Source: Candidatus Brocadia sp.
GTDB taxonomy: Bacteria; Planctomycetota; Brocadiia; Brocadiales; Brocadiaceae
Assembly: GCA_013360945.1 (NCBI GenBank)
Contig: JABWAQ010000009.1
Coordinates: forward strand, 1-57,753
DNA length: 57,753 nt
Direction of reading: 5' to 3'
In this document: positions 7,645 to 16,580 of the stretch, in pieces
How the letters are laid out: every line of letters starts with the position of its first letter
Position numbering within the stretch: position 1 is the first letter of the stretch
Notes under the pieces: model-generated
Databases searched by the model: none
What the model was told of the DNA's origin: nothing
The model's input: the letters and a program-made list of their open reading frames with translations, nothing else
Made by a program: the position numbers and the translations under genes

Positions 7645-8667
7645 ATGTCAAAAGTCATTTCATTCATTAACTACAAAGGTGGAGTAGGTAAAACCACCAC
7701 CACCTATCACATCGGATGTGCCATGGCCTTATACCACAACAAAAAGGTATTGCTCATTGATGTCGACCCCCAAACTAACCTGACCTTTTTATGCGTTGTA
7801 CCCGAACGATGGGAATTATTCAAAAGGGATAACGGCACAATCGCTAAACTCTTTGAAATGTATTTAAAAGATATTTTCGGTGTTTATCAAATTGAAAATA
7901 TTCTGTGGAAATCTCCTGTCGAATTATTTACCAGGGGCAAGGTCACAAAAGATGTAGTAAAGAACCTTGACCTGATTCCGTCTGACATTGATCTTCTGGG
8001 CGTTGATATTGAATTGGCATCAAAAACATGGAGGAAGATAGAGTCAGGTTTTTATCAGGAACAACTCCAAATTTTTAAACGAACAATCAAGGGTATAAAA
8101 GAGTTACTCGGCATCGATACCTCTCATGATATACGGGATGCCCTTTTTTACCTGGAGCAGCGCCACATCCTGAAAAATGCCATTCATAAAATAAAAGACA
8201 ACTATGATTATATCCTCATTGATTGTCCGCCAAACCTCTATCTGGTGACTCAAAATGCACTTGCTGCAAGTGATGCCTATATCATAACGACCATACCAGA
8301 CCATATGTCAACCATAGGGATAAATATACTCATCAGGAAAATCAGGGAATTACATGATAAAATGAATCACAAATGTCGTTTAACGAACACAGAAATCCAT
8401 GATATAACGTTGAAAGGAATACTGTTTACCATGGTGCGAACCGTTGGACAGAGTATCGTCAGTACCCATAAGGATAAAATAAACGATCTTCGAAAGGACT
8501 ATAATAACGCATGTTTTACAAATTCTATTTCATGGGGCACTGGATATACCGAGGCTTCTGCACAGGCAGTTCCAGTGTTTTTAATGAATGATGAAAATGC
8601 AACGCGTGTGGCTGAACAATATAAAGAGGTAACGAAGGAATTCTTAGAGAAAGTCAGCGGTGATTAG
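7645..8667 (+). CDS. ParA/Soj-like ATPase within the ATPase operon
   Basis: This 340-aa protein has the deviant Walker A box KGGVGKTT (residues 11-18, signature lysines K11 and K16). It also has the A' box LIDVDPQTNL and the B-like strand DYILIDCPPN. It belongs to the ParA/MinD superfamily of nucleotide-switch ATPases that position DNA or protein cargo. An insertion of roughly 110 residues between A' and B is longer than in plain Soj. Ribosome-binding site AAAGGAG precedes the ATG. There is no ParB or centromere-like repeat nearby. Its place between F and A, with the gene at 8669 one base after its stop, suggests a dedicated partner and possibly a role in placing or assembling the ATPase (inference). 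Confidence 0.85.
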   Translation: MSKVISFINYKGGVGKTTTTYHIGCAMALYHNKKVLLIDVDPQTNLTFLCVVPERWELFKRDNGTIAKLFEMYLKDIFGVYQIENILWKSPVELFTRGKVTKDVVKNLDLIPSDIDLLGVDIELASKTWRKIESGFYQEQLQIFKRTIKGIKELLGIDTSHDIRDALFYLEQRHILKNAIHKIKDNYDYILIDCPPNLYLVTQNALAASDAYIITTIPDHMSTIGINILIRKIRELHDKMNHKCRLTNTEIHDITLKGILFTMVRTVGQSIVSTHKDKINDLRKDYNNACFTNSISWGTGYTEASAQAVPVFLMNDENATRVAEQYKEVTKEFLEKVSGD

Positions 8668-8668
8668 C

Positions 8669-9196
8669 ATGGCAAAAAGGACAAAAAAACTCGACCTGAT
8701 AGATACATTAACAAAAGTAAAAGAATGCCTGTCCCTACTCCCCGGAGAGGATGAAAGACAAAGGATGACACATATTATCCCGGAGATAATGAAAGAACTC
8801 GATGAATTGCGGGAAAGCATTGGTCGCCTCCCCGATAAGTCTGAAACGCATCAGATATCAGATGCAATCCATACACTGACATCATTCTTTGATACCCTGA
8901 AAGATAAGCCACTCCTTGCCGATATGTTGCTTCCGAAAAAGGCTAAACCCAGAAAAACCAAGGGCATTGTCACGGACATTAATACTTTGCGAAATCAGTT
9001 AGAAGAGCTACCCACAGAGAAGATACTTGAAGAACTCACAAAACACAAAAAGGACGTCCTTATTGAGTTATCAACGAAGATGAATATAACAGCAAATAGA
9101 AAACTGACAAAGGATGCCCTGGCAGACAGGATTTTCAAGCTGGGATTTGCGAATAAGAGAGGTTATGATTTGTTAAGCGGCAAACAGGCTGAATAA
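8669..9196 (+). CDS. Helical partner protein of the ParA-like ATPase
   Basis: This 175-aa charged helical protein was not assigned to a family. It starts MAKRTKKLDLIDTLTKVKEC. Two helical blocks (about 1-85) are followed by a Lys/Pro-rich hinge (LPKKAKPRKTKG). A C-terminal segment (LTKHKKDVLIELSTKMNI, KLTKDALADRIFKLG) resembles SAP/Rho-N-like helix-extended-helix folds. The ATG lies 1 bp past the ParA stop, with an alternative GTG at 8660. The pairing suggests it is the effector or adaptor through which the ParA-like protein acts, but no function is established. Confidence 0.7.
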   Translation: MAKRTKKLDLIDTLTKVKECLSLLPGEDERQRMTHIIPEIMKELDELRESIGRLPDKSETHQISDAIHTLTSFFDTLKDKPLLADMLLPKKAKPRKTKGIVTDINTLRNQLEELPTEKILEELTKHKKDVLIELSTKMNITANRKLTKDALADRIFKLGFANKRGYDLLSGKQAE

Positions 9197-9220
9197 TTAA
9201 CTTACAAACTAAATTGGGTG

Positions 9221-9246
9221 GCACGGACAAACTTGTTTGTCCGTGT
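9221..9246. repeat. CACGGACAAA-family hairpin before the A gene
   Basis: CACGGACAAA, CTTG, TTTGTCCGTG: a perfect 10-bp stem in the gap between the helical protein and subunit A. It is the same palindrome as at 1504-1528 and 43210-43238. It lies about 50 nt ahead of the A start and could influence A expression. Confidence 0.75.
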
Positions 9247-9267
9247 CTGATTTGAAATATGGAGTAA

Positions 9268-9289
9268 TGGCAGGAGTTTCCTCCTGCCA
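9268..9289. repeat. TGGCAGGAG hairpin next to the A start codon
   Basis: TGGCAGGAG, TTTC, CTCCTGCCA form a 9-bp stem ending 7 nt before the ATG at 9297. The AGGAG in the stem could be read as the ribosome-binding site, in which case the hairpin would occlude it. The same type of repeat occurs in degenerate form near 48761-48780. Confidence 0.6.
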
Positions 9290-9296
9290 ATTAACA

Positions 9297-11069
9297 ATGG
9301 TTAACAACGGAACAATCATCAAGGTTTCAGGCCCCCTGGTCGTAGCCAAAGGACTAAGCGGAACGCGGATATATGACATGGTTCGTGTTAGCCGTTACAA
9401 ACTCTTTGGTGAGGTGGTAGAGATACGGGGAGAAGAGTACTCCATACAGGTCTATGAAGAGACTGAGGGCGTAGGTCCTGGAGAACCTGTCTATCCCACG
9501 TATGGCGCCTTTAGCGTAGAACTGGGACCGGGGCTTATCGGCGGAATTTATGACGGTGTCCAGAGACCCCTGGATGCACTGAATCGTTTATACGGTGATT
9601 ACATTGTAAGAGGAGTTGAACATCCCCCGCTGGACAGGGCAATGAAGTGGCATTTTCAACCCTTGAAACACGCCGGAGACGAACTTGTTCCCGGCGATGT
9701 CATTGGATATGTCCAGGAGTCAAAACTCGTACGGCACAAGATCATGGTACCATCGGATATCAAAGGAGTGCTATCCGCGATCGAGGAGAAAGAGGGAACG
9801 ATAGAAGACGTCATAGCAAGGGTTGAGACGGCAACAGGCATAAAGGACCTGACCATGCTCCAGAAGTGGCCGGTAAGACAACCACGCAGGGTAAAGAAAA
9901 AACAGCATGCCACAGTTCCCCTGGTCACCGGCCAGCGGATTATTGATATGTTTTTCCCTGTTACAAAGGGCGGTGTTGCCTGTATACCAGGACCCTTTGG
10001 AAGCGGAAAGACCGTGATCCAGCATCAATTGGCACGTTGGGCGGATGCAGATATCATTATCTATGTGGGTTGTGGCGAACGCGGGAACGAAATGACCGAG
10101 GTATTGATCGATTTTCCTATCTTAAAAGACCCGAAGACAGGTGAACCACTCATGGAACGAACGGTTTTGATCGCCAATACCTCCAATATGCCGGTAGCGG
10201 CGCGAGAGGCATCCATATTTACGGGTATTACTATTGCCGAATATTACCGTGATATGGGATACAGCGTGGCTCTCATGTCAGATTCCACATCACGGTGGGG
10301 CGAGGCCATGCGGGAGATGTCCGGTCGGCTTGAAGAGATGCCTGGTGAAGAAGGTTTTCCGACATATTTGGGTTCCAGACTGGCCAGTTTTTATGAGCGG
10401 GCTGGCAATGTGATATGCCTTGGTTCGGATGGGCGGCAGGGGAGTTTGAGTGTGGTTGGGGCAGTCTCGCCCCCTGGGGGAGATTTGTCTGAACCGGTAA
10501 CCCAAAGCACCTTGCGTGTTACTAAGGCCTTCTGGGGGCTCGATGACAGGCTGGCCTCTCAACGGCAGTTTCCGGCAATTAATTGGTTAACAAGCTACTC
10601 TCTTTATCAAGACATTGTGGATGAGTTTTCTGTTATCCATATCCATAAAGGCTGGAAGGCGTGCCGGATGAAGGCCATGGAGATATTGCAGAAGGAGGCT
10701 GAACTGGAAGAGCTCGTACGGTTGGTTGGAATCGAATCCCTTTCCTCAAGGGACCGGCTCCTCATGGAAGTTGCACGAATGATCCGCGAGGATTTCCTGT
10801 ATCAGAATGCCTACGACCTCCGCGATACATATACCTCCCTGAAAAAGCAGTTTCTTATGTTAGCAGTAATCATTAAATTTTGTGACAAGGCAAACGAATT
10901 ATTGCAATTGCACGTTGAGCTTTCAACCATAATCTCCATACCGTCCTTGTCAGACATCGCCCAAATGCGGTTTATCCCAGAGGAGAATCTTGGTGAGTTT
11001 GACAACCTGGAAACAAAGATGGTGAAAGAATTAGAAGAATTACTAAGGGCAAAAGAGGTATTACATTAG
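9297..11069 (+). CDS. atpA: V/A-type ATPase catalytic subunit A
   Basis: This 590-aa protein is full length for the family. It has the N-terminal beta-barrel (GTIIKVSGPLVVAKG), the A-specific non-homologous insert (about 115-185) and Walker A GPFGSGKT at 232-239. It also has the SDSTSRWGEAMREMSGRL segment with the catalytic Glu region and a helical C-terminal domain. It hydrolyses or makes ATP in the hexameric A3B3 head. The ATG at 9297 was chosen because the product then begins MVNNGTIIKVSGP like its relatives; upstream in-frame codons come from repeats. Two hairpins precede the start. Confidence 0.96.
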   Translation: MVNNGTIIKVSGPLVVAKGLSGTRIYDMVRVSRYKLFGEVVEIRGEEYSIQVYEETEGVGPGEPVYPTYGAFSVELGPGLIGGIYDGVQRPLDALNRLYGDYIVRGVEHPPLDRAMKWHFQPLKHAGDELVPGDVIGYVQESKLVRHKIMVPSDIKGVLSAIEEKEGTIEDVIARVETATGIKDLTMLQKWPVRQPRRVKKKQHATVPLVTGQRIIDMFFPVTKGGVACIPGPFGSGKTVIQHQLARWADADIIIYVGCGERGNEMTEVLIDFPILKDPKTGEPLMERTVLIANTSNMPVAAREASIFTGITIAEYYRDMGYSVALMSDSTSRWGEAMREMSGRLEEMPGEEGFPTYLGSRLASFYERAGNVICLGSDGRQGSLSVVGAVSPPGGDLSEPVTQSTLRVTKAFWGLDDRLASQRQFPAINWLTSYSLYQDIVDEFSVIHIHKGWKACRMKAMEILQKEAELEELVRLVGIESLSSRDRLLMEVARMIREDFLYQNAYDLRDTYTSLKKQFLMLAVIIKFCDKANELLQLHVELSTIISIPSLSDIAQMRFIPEENLGEFDNLETKMVKELEELLRAKEVLH

Positions 11070-11169
11070 ACCGGTAAAAAAATCTTTAAAACTACAGATA
11101 GTACAGATGACACAGATAAGAAAACACATCATCTGTGCAATCTGCTAAATCTGTGGTTATATCTTACAT

Positions 11170-11199
11170 CTCGTTCCCAAGCTCCTGCTTGGGAACGAG
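11170..11199. repeat. Left CTCGTTCCCAAGC hairpin of deleted element
   Basis: CTCGTTCCCAAGC, TCCT, GCTTGGGAACGAG: a perfect 13-bp stem. The loop TCCT is the complement of the loop AGGA in the copy at 11554-11579, so the two copies face each other as terminal inverted repeats around the transposase remnant. Confidence 0.85.
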
Positions 11200-11231
11200 C
11201 GTGTATTAAAAGCTTTGTTTTGAGTAACTGA

Positions 11232-11525
11232 ATGAGATCACGTTATCAAATAATAAGGAATAGCGGCGTATATTTCACAACATCTACCATAATTGAGTGG
11301 ATACCAGTTTTCACAAAGAAGGAATATTTTGATATTGTTGTTCAGTCCTTAAGTTATTGCAGACAAAACAAAGGTTTAAAGCTGTTTGCCTATGTAGTGA
11401 TGGATAATCATGTTCATCTTATAAAAAGAAGACTTGTTGAGCAAGCGGAGCATTGGGTTTACTCAAGTGCAAGAAATTATGTTAATGGTGAGGGATGTAT
11501 AGAGATTGATTTAATCGAGACTTGA
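11232..11525 (+). pseudogene. Internally deleted REP-associated Y1 transposase
   Basis: The 97-codon frame starts like a Y1/REP-associated tyrosine transposase (RAYT). It has the HUH-type metal motif in YVVMDNHVHLI. It then jumps straight to WVYSSARNYVNG, a segment that in complete proteins is the C-terminal DYPWSSAR-type motif. About 70-90 residues carrying the catalytic tyrosine helix are missing. The junction is in frame (HLIKRRLVEQAEHW). The remnant is flanked by two inverted copies of one hairpin, the expected RAYT/REP layout. It cannot be active by itself but could be mobilised in trans. Confidence 0.8.
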
Positions 11526-11553
11526 TGAAAAGCAGGAGCTTTTATAGCAAGCA

Positions 11554-11579
11554 CGTTCCCAAGCAGGAGCTTGGGAACG
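11554..11579. repeat. Right GTTCCCAAGC hairpin of deleted element
   Basis: CGTTCCCAAGC, AGGA, GCTTGGGAACG: inverted mate of 11170-11199. An extra short hairpin (AAAAGC, AGGA, GCTTTT; 11529-11544) lies just inside it. Confidence 0.8.
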
Positions 11580-11666
11580 AGAGTAACGAGAGTAATCGAT
11601 GAATAAAAAATCTGCGTAATCTGTGAAATCTGTGGTGAAGCTTTATATTTGTCACGAGGCGGAGAA

Positions 11667-13073
11667 TTGCTTAAAGAATATCTGAATATCAGGGACATCA
11701 TCGGCCCACTCGTCCTGCTGCAGGAAGTGGAAGGGGTGACTTATGGTGAACTCGCTGAGATAAAACTGGCCACCGGCGAGGTACGGCGTGGCAGGGTTCT
11801 GGAGATCACAAACCGCAAGGCTCTTATTCAAGTCTTTGAGGGTACACAGGGGATCGCCAGGGATAATGTTAAGGTAAAATTCCTGGGGAAAGGAATGGAG
11901 ATTGGCGTATCGCCCGATATTGTCGGGCGTATCTTCAATGGCGCCGGTGAAACGATTGACGGAGGGCCACCTATCATTCCCGTTAAATATCTCAATATCA
12001 ATGGCAATCCCATGAATCCTTGCGCCCGGGATTATCCGAATGAGTTTATCCAGACGGGCATTTCTTCCATTGATGGCATGAATTCTCTTGTGCGTGGACA
12101 GAAACTGCCGATTTTTTCCGGAGCCGGACTTCCCCATGCAAAGATCGCCGCCCAGATAGCCCGGCAGGCCAGGGTGCTTCAAACCGAGGAAAAATTTGCC
12201 GTGATATTTGGGGCCATGGGGGTCACCTTTGAAGATGCCAACTATTTCATAACGGATTTTCAACGGACAGGCGCTATCGAACGGGCAGTGCTCTTTATCA
12301 ATCTCGCAGACGATCCCACCATAGAACGTATTGCCGTACCGCGAATGGCGCTAACCGTGGCCGAATATCTTGCATACGAACAAGATGCCCACATTTTGGT
12401 CATACTTACCGATATGACAAACTACTGTGAGGCGCTTCGTGAAATCTCTGCGGCGCGAAAAGAGATACCAGGCCGCCGCGGCTTTCCCGGTTATCTGTAT
12501 ACGGACCTTGCCACCCTTTATGAACGCGCAGGACGGATAAAAGGCAAGAAGGGTTCGATTACCCAGATTCCCATTCTAACGATGCCTGAGGATGACAAGA
12601 CCCATCCTATCCCCGATCTTACCGGTTATATCACAGAAGGACAACTCATCCTCAGCCGGTTGCTCCATACAAAAAGCATCTATCCTCCCATTGACATCCT
12701 GCCCTCCCTTTCCAGGCTCAAAGACAAGGGTATCGGTAAGGACAAGACACGGGAAGATCATTTTGATGTGGTAAACCAACTTTACGCAGCGTATGCCAGG
12801 GGAAAGAATGTCAAAGAACTGGCCGTTGTGCTGGGCGAATCAGCGCTGACCCCTCTGGACGTGCAATATATAAAATTCTCCGAACTCTTTGAAAAAATGT
12901 TCCTGCGCCAGGGCGAAGAGGAAGACAGAACAATCGGGGAGACACTCAACATTGGATGGAAAACTTTAGGATTTTTACCGAAAACCGAATTGAAAAGGAT
13001 TAAACAGGTGCATATTGAAAGATACTACAAACCCTGGAGTGATTCGCCACAACAAATAATAAACGTACCATGA
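11667..13073 (+). CDS. atpB: V/A-type ATPase regulatory subunit B
   Basis: This is a 468-aa protein of normal length. Its N-terminal barrel ([18 protein letters not shown]) is followed by [20 protein letters not shown] in place of a P-loop, the hallmark of the non-catalytic B subunit. [20 protein letters not shown] and [19 protein letters not shown] are further family motifs. The TTG at 11667 was chosen because it gives the usual MLKEY start and has GAGG 7 nt upstream; a TTG at 11649 would add six residues. It is separated from A by a deleted transposase element, so co-transcription with A must cross those hairpins. It overlaps D by 4 bp (ATGA). Confidence 0.95.
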   Translation: MLKEYLNIRDIIGPLVLLQEVEGVTYGELAEIKLATGEVRRGRVLEITNRKALIQVFEGTQGIARDNVKVKFLGKGMEIGVSPDIVGRIFNGAGETIDGGPPIIPVKYLNINGNPMNPCARDYPNEFIQTGISSIDGMNSLVRGQKLPIFSGAGLPHAKIAAQIARQARVLQTEEKFAVIFGAMGVTFEDANYFITDFQRTGAIERAVLFINLADDPTIERIAVPRMALTVAEYLAYEQDAHILVILTDMTNYCEALREISAARKEIPGRRGFPGYLYTDLATLYERAGRIKGKKGSITQIPILTMPEDDKTHPIPDLTGYITEGQLILSRLLHTKSIYPPIDILPSLSRLKDKGIGKDKTREDHFDVVNQLYAAYARGKNVKELAVVLGESALTPLDVQYIKFSELFEKMFLRQGEEEDRTIGETLNIGWKTLGFLPKTELKRIKQVHIERYYKPWSDSPQQIINVP

Positions 13074-13696
13074 AACTACAAATCAATGCCACCAGGATGG
13101 AGTTTTTTAAGCTGCGCCGCAGACTTGCCATGGCCGTGAGGGGACACAAACTCCTGAAAGATAAAAATGAAGGCCTGATGAAGGAATTCCTGGGCTTGAT
13201 AAAAGCGTATAAAGAAGCACGTCAAAGGATGGATACTGATTTACCGGATCGTATGAAGTTGTTTCTCCTTGCACAGATTATCACATCTTCTCAAAACATA
13301 TCCACTGCCTTAGAGCAATCGAAGGGGACATCGGAACTTAAAATTTCCGGAAAAAGTATATTGAATATCAAAGTTCCTGTTTTCGAAGTAACCATAACCA
13401 AAAATAACTCCTATAGCCTTGTAGATACGTCTATAGAACTCGACGAGGCAATTCTTCAACTGAAGGAATTTTTCCCTTATATAATTTGTGTTGCTGAACT
13501 GGAGCAGTCCATACATTTGCTGGCAAAAGAGATAAAAAAGATTCGCAGGAGGATAAATGCGCTGGAGCACGTCCTCATCCCGCAATTACAAGGTTCCATA
13601 AAATCAATCAAATCCAGACTGGACGAGATGGAACGTTCCAATATCAGCAGGCTCATGAAGATAAAAGAGATGCTGATCTCAAAAACCGAATTTTAA
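13070..13696 (+). CDS. atpD: V/A-type ATPase central rotor subunit D
   Basis: This 208-aa protein has long N- and C-terminal helices ([21 protein letters not shown] and [18 protein letters not shown]) forming the antiparallel coiled coil of the V-type rotor shaft. Family features are the N-terminal [15 protein letters not shown] motif and the [15 protein letters not shown] motif. It starts in a 4-bp overlap with B and is the last gene of the operon. No clear terminator was seen in the AT-rich 126 bp that follow. Confidence 0.93.
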   Translation: MKLQINATRMEFFKLRRRLAMAVRGHKLLKDKNEGLMKEFLGLIKAYKEARQRMDTDLPDRMKLFLLAQIITSSQNISTALEQSKGTSELKISGKSILNIKVPVFEVTITKNNSYSLVDTSIELDEAILQLKEFFPYIICVAELEQSIHLLAKEIKKIRRRINALEHVLIPQLQGSIKSIKSRLDEMERSNISRLMKIKEMLISKTEF

Positions 13697-13822
13697 ATTT
13701 ATTTTACGAACACACTATAATTTTATTGATTTTATTCGATTTGAAATGATTTAATGTTTGCTTTCAGAAGAAATCTATACATTGGTAAAATGCTAAACAG
13801 GCTTTAAGAGGAGCTTTGAGAA

Positions 13823-15898
13823 ATGAAGAAAAAAGCATATGGAAAAATAATTTTTTCCTCAATTGGTGTCATCATAATTTTGGTTGCAGTACTCATTTAT
13901 CTGGGGAGAGTAGAGCCAATTCTTGAAATCGCTCCAACGGAATTAGATTTTGGAGACAAAGAAACCAAAAAGTCGCTTATCCTGAAAAATACAGGGGAAA
14001 AAAAATGGACATATCTGTCTTTTGTAAAAACATTACAGTACGAAATTGATATCCCGAAAGACAGTGACTGGATTTCGGCTTATCCAAAATCCGAGATATG
14101 TGAAAAACAAGAGGAAAAAAATATCAACATTGTGATTAACAGAGACAAACTTCCTGTAGGGATTAACCGGGGAGAAATTGTGGTAAAATCAAATGGCGGA
14201 AATAAAACCATTGCGATTGTTGCGGAAGGAGTGAAAGAAGAAAAAACTATAAAAATAATGAATCCTTATGCCGGAGCATCTTTAGCAATTGATGAGGACA
14301 TCACCATTCGCTGGTCGGCAACATCAAATATAAGTAATTACGTTGACATCCTTCTGCTGCAAAATGATTCTATAATAGAAAAAATTATAAGTTCCTACAA
14401 TTACAGAAATGATACCACAAGCAACGGAGAATATAAATGGACACCCAAAGGTCCGCTTCGTCCGGATGCAGATAAATACACGTTGCGGATTATTGATTCT
14501 CTAAACAAGGATGTGTTTGCCGAAGTATCCTCTCTGAGAATTATTTCTCCTCTTTCAAAACTTTACCTGAAAAATATTACTACTGCTCACCAAAAGCCCT
14601 GTACTCTTCAGTTCATCTTTTCTCTTCGGGACCAAAATAACCACGCTGTCCTGATTGACCCGTCCAAATTTGATTGGAAAAATTTGAAAATCTGGGAAAA
14701 TAATGAAGAAATTGATTACCTGGAAAGCCGCGCCTTTCTCTATACGCAAAACGATTTTCATCTGCAAGTCATGCTGGTGCTGGACTTTTCTGCTTCAATG
14801 AAGTCTCAGCACAATGGCATTGAAACCATGCTTACCGGGGCAAAATCCTTGATAGATCGTCTCAAGGAAACCCATCAGATAGGCATCGTTGAATTTCACA
14901 GGCCGGATGAAGCGCCATTAATTATACTACCATTTACCACCCATAAACAACTTGCAACAGACGCAATTGGTAATTTAGCTAATAAAGATATCTATAGCGA
15001 TTTTTCGATTTGCTGGGATGCTGCTTACAAGGGGTTAAATGAGTTCCCCGCTGTGTCCGACCCAAAAACGTTCCGGGCTTTAGCATTCCTGTCGGACGGC
15101 TTTGACAATTCCAGTGTTCATCGACCGGAAGACCTAATCTCTCTGGCTAACAAACGGGATGTGCACATTTATGTTATTGGTTTGGGTGATGTCCGGCATC
15201 AGGAAATTTTGGAAAATATCTCTGCCAAAACAGGGGGTACATACGTTCGTGCTGAAAATATGAATGTTTTTCTTGAACGATTTAAACAAATTATTGAAGA
15301 TCTGGGTGGACAATATAAAATAAGTTACATAACACCGAAAAAACCTGCCGACGGAATTTTTGCCGTAAAAAGCGAACTTACCTATAAAGGGATTACAGGC
15401 ATTCCACCCTTAGAAGACAAGCTTGACCCCTCTCTTATATATGGAAAAACAAACCAGGGAGTTATTGTTTTCGAAATTTCTCCCTTTATCAAGGGCAACC
15501 GCGCTGAAATTTTCATGTGGTGCGAACATGTGCCAAGATACATTAACACCTTCCGTTTTCGTTTGAAGACTGATAAGCCGTGCAACATTTCTTTCGTGTC
15601 TGAAAGCCATGGGGGAATATGTGATGACTGGAACATTACCAATAAAGGTGATGGCTGGTATCAGCTGAATTCGCCAGACACAAAAGATCCGTCTCATGAT
15701 TTGGCGTTTGGACGTTCCGGGATTATCTGTAAAATTACCATTGAAGACATCAAAGAAAAACAACTGGAAGTACCTTTTCTCCTGGATAATTCCGTTTATA
15801 AACTGGGCCAGTCCTTCTATGGAGAAACTGCCGCAGAAATTGATGCAAATAAAAATTGGAACAAGACAATAATCATTTCCAAAAAGCAAGGACAGTAA
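13823..15898 (+). CDS. Membrane-anchored VWA-domain protein
   Basis: This 691-aa protein starts with an uncleaved-looking signal anchor (about 9-27, IIFSSIGVIIILVAVLIYLG). Next come an Ig-like segment (LEIAPTELDFGDKETKKSLI) and a second beta-rich domain near 150-245. A von Willebrand factor A domain follows (about 315-490) with the MIDAS motif D321-x-S323-x-S325 in LVLDFSASM and the strand LAFLSDGFDN. A beta-rich C-terminal part ends the protein. VWA domains bind partner proteins through a divalent ion, so an extracytoplasmic scaffold or adhesion role is plausible. A good ribosome-binding site (AGGAG) lies 10 nt before the ATG. It is probably transcribed separately from the ATPase genes. Partner and function are unknown. 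Confidence 0.8.
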   Translation: MKKKAYGKIIFSSIGVIIILVAVLIYLGRVEPILEIAPTELDFGDKETKKSLILKNTGEKKWTYLSFVKTLQYEIDIPKDSDWISAYPKSEICEKQEEKNINIVINRDKLPVGINRGEIVVKSNGGNKTIAIVAEGVKEEKTIKIMNPYAGASLAIDEDITIRWSATSNISNYVDILLLQNDSIIEKIISSYNYRNDTTSNGEYKWTPKGPLRPDADKYTLRIIDSLNKDVFAEVSSLRIISPLSKLYLKNITTAHQKPCTLQFIFSLRDQNNHAVLIDPSKFDWKNLKIWENNEEIDYLESRAFLYTQNDFHLQVMLVLDFSASMKSQHNGIETMLTGAKSLIDRLKETHQIGIVEFHRPDEAPLIILPFTTHKQLATDAIGNLANKDIYSDFSICWDAAYKGLNEFPAVSDPKTFRALAFLSDGFDNSSVHRPEDLISLANKRDVHIYVIGLGDVRHQEILENISAKTGGTYVRAENMNVFLERFKQIIEDLGGQYKISYITPKKPADGIFAVKSELTYKGITGIPPLEDKLDPSLIYGKTNQGVIVFEISPFIKGNRAEIFMWCEHVPRYINTFRFRLKTDKPCNISFVSESHGGICDDWNITNKGDGWYQLNSPDTKDPSHDLAFGRSGIICKITIEDIKEKQLEVPFLLDNSVYKLGQSFYGETAAEIDANKNWNKTIIISKKQGQ

Positions 15899-15997
15899 AT
15901 GATGCAAAGCCTTCACGTATGGGCAAACACTTTATCTGTGGGACAAGGCCACGCATGCGATGTAAGGCTGGCCCGGATAGGTACCTGATGCCTTTTA

Positions 15998-16417
15998 TTA
16001 CCTTCTGGTTTCCGGGGTATAGTGTGCCTGAAGGTAAGCAATAATCAGCCTCGTCTCATCCTCAGGTATAAGAGCACCGTACGTATCAATCATCTTGGAA
16101 ACCTCGGCTTCCCATATGGCAGCCGGAAGCGGCGGCTGCATGGTAATGTATGTAACGCTGTGGCACAAGTTGCAGTAACCCTGTATAATCTCGCTGTCTT
16201 TGTCCGGAACCAATTCAGGGGTATAAAGTGGATACGCCCCTACACTATAGACAGCATTTAACGATTGCTGCATAGAATCAGGTTGAGTGATGCTTTGCAA
16301 CGTACCTTTGCTGTAGTAACCACTGCGAACTAACCCGGAAAGATTAGTTTTGGCTAAAACAGGTTTATTCAAGATAGTTACAAAAAGCCCTATTAAAACA
16401 TACACTATCGTTTTCAT
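15998..16417 (-). CDS. sorB: Monohaem cytochrome c, SorB-like
   Basis: This 139-aa protein has a cleavable signal peptide (MKTIVYVLIGLFVTILNKPVLA) and one haem-c site, CNLCH at 82-86. The Met residues after it (such as M93) could be the distal ligand. It follows the sulfite dehydrogenase gene on the same strand 163 bp later, matching sorAB, where the cytochrome takes electrons from the molybdenum subunit in the periplasm. The start at 16417 has a GAAAGG ribosome-binding site; longer frames read into a palindromic repeat. The sorB name rests on context plus the haem motif. Confidence 0.75.
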   Translation of the reverse strand: MKTIVYVLIGLFVTILNKPVLAKTNLSGLVRSGYYSKGTLQSITQPDSMQQSLNAVYSVGAYPLYTPELVPDKDSEIIQGYCNLCHSVTYITMQPPLPAAIWEAEVSKMIDTYGALIPEDETRLIIAYLQAHYTPETRR

Positions 16418-16485
16418 CTTAGACCTTTCTAATACGAACGAGTCGGAACACGTAGCGCGACATTTATGTCGCTGTCCTGCGAACC

Positions 16486-16512
16486 GCAGGGGCGGGGTAA
16501 CCCCGCCCCTAC
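16486..16512. repeat. GTAGGGGC-family palindrome between sorA and sorB
   Basis: GCAGGGGCGGGG...CCCCGCCCCTAC: 11-bp perfect arms (16488-16498 and 16500-16510) around one base, in the sorA-sorB gap. The same family is at 5547, 7027, 18774 and 27523. Confidence 0.75.
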
Positions 16513-16580
16513 ACAAGGGTCGGTGCTAAATTGTTTTTGCCGAAAATGTAAAAATATTTTTATTAAGCGCCTGATTCAAA

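Larger units (their letters stand above)
11070..11648. other. Repeat-laden gap between subunits A and B
   Basis: In most V-type operons A and B are adjacent. Here 0.6 kb separates them. It holds ACAGAT/ATCTGTG-type direct and inverted repeats on both sides (11085-11155 and 11606-11636), two inverted copies of a GTTCCCAAGC hairpin, and a deleted transposase gene. Confidence 0.8.

Noticed and set aside
7645-8667. ParA-like gene as a sign of a plasmid or chromosomal partition locus
   Set aside because: No ParB, parS-like repeats or replication genes nearby, and it is packed inside the ATPase operon.
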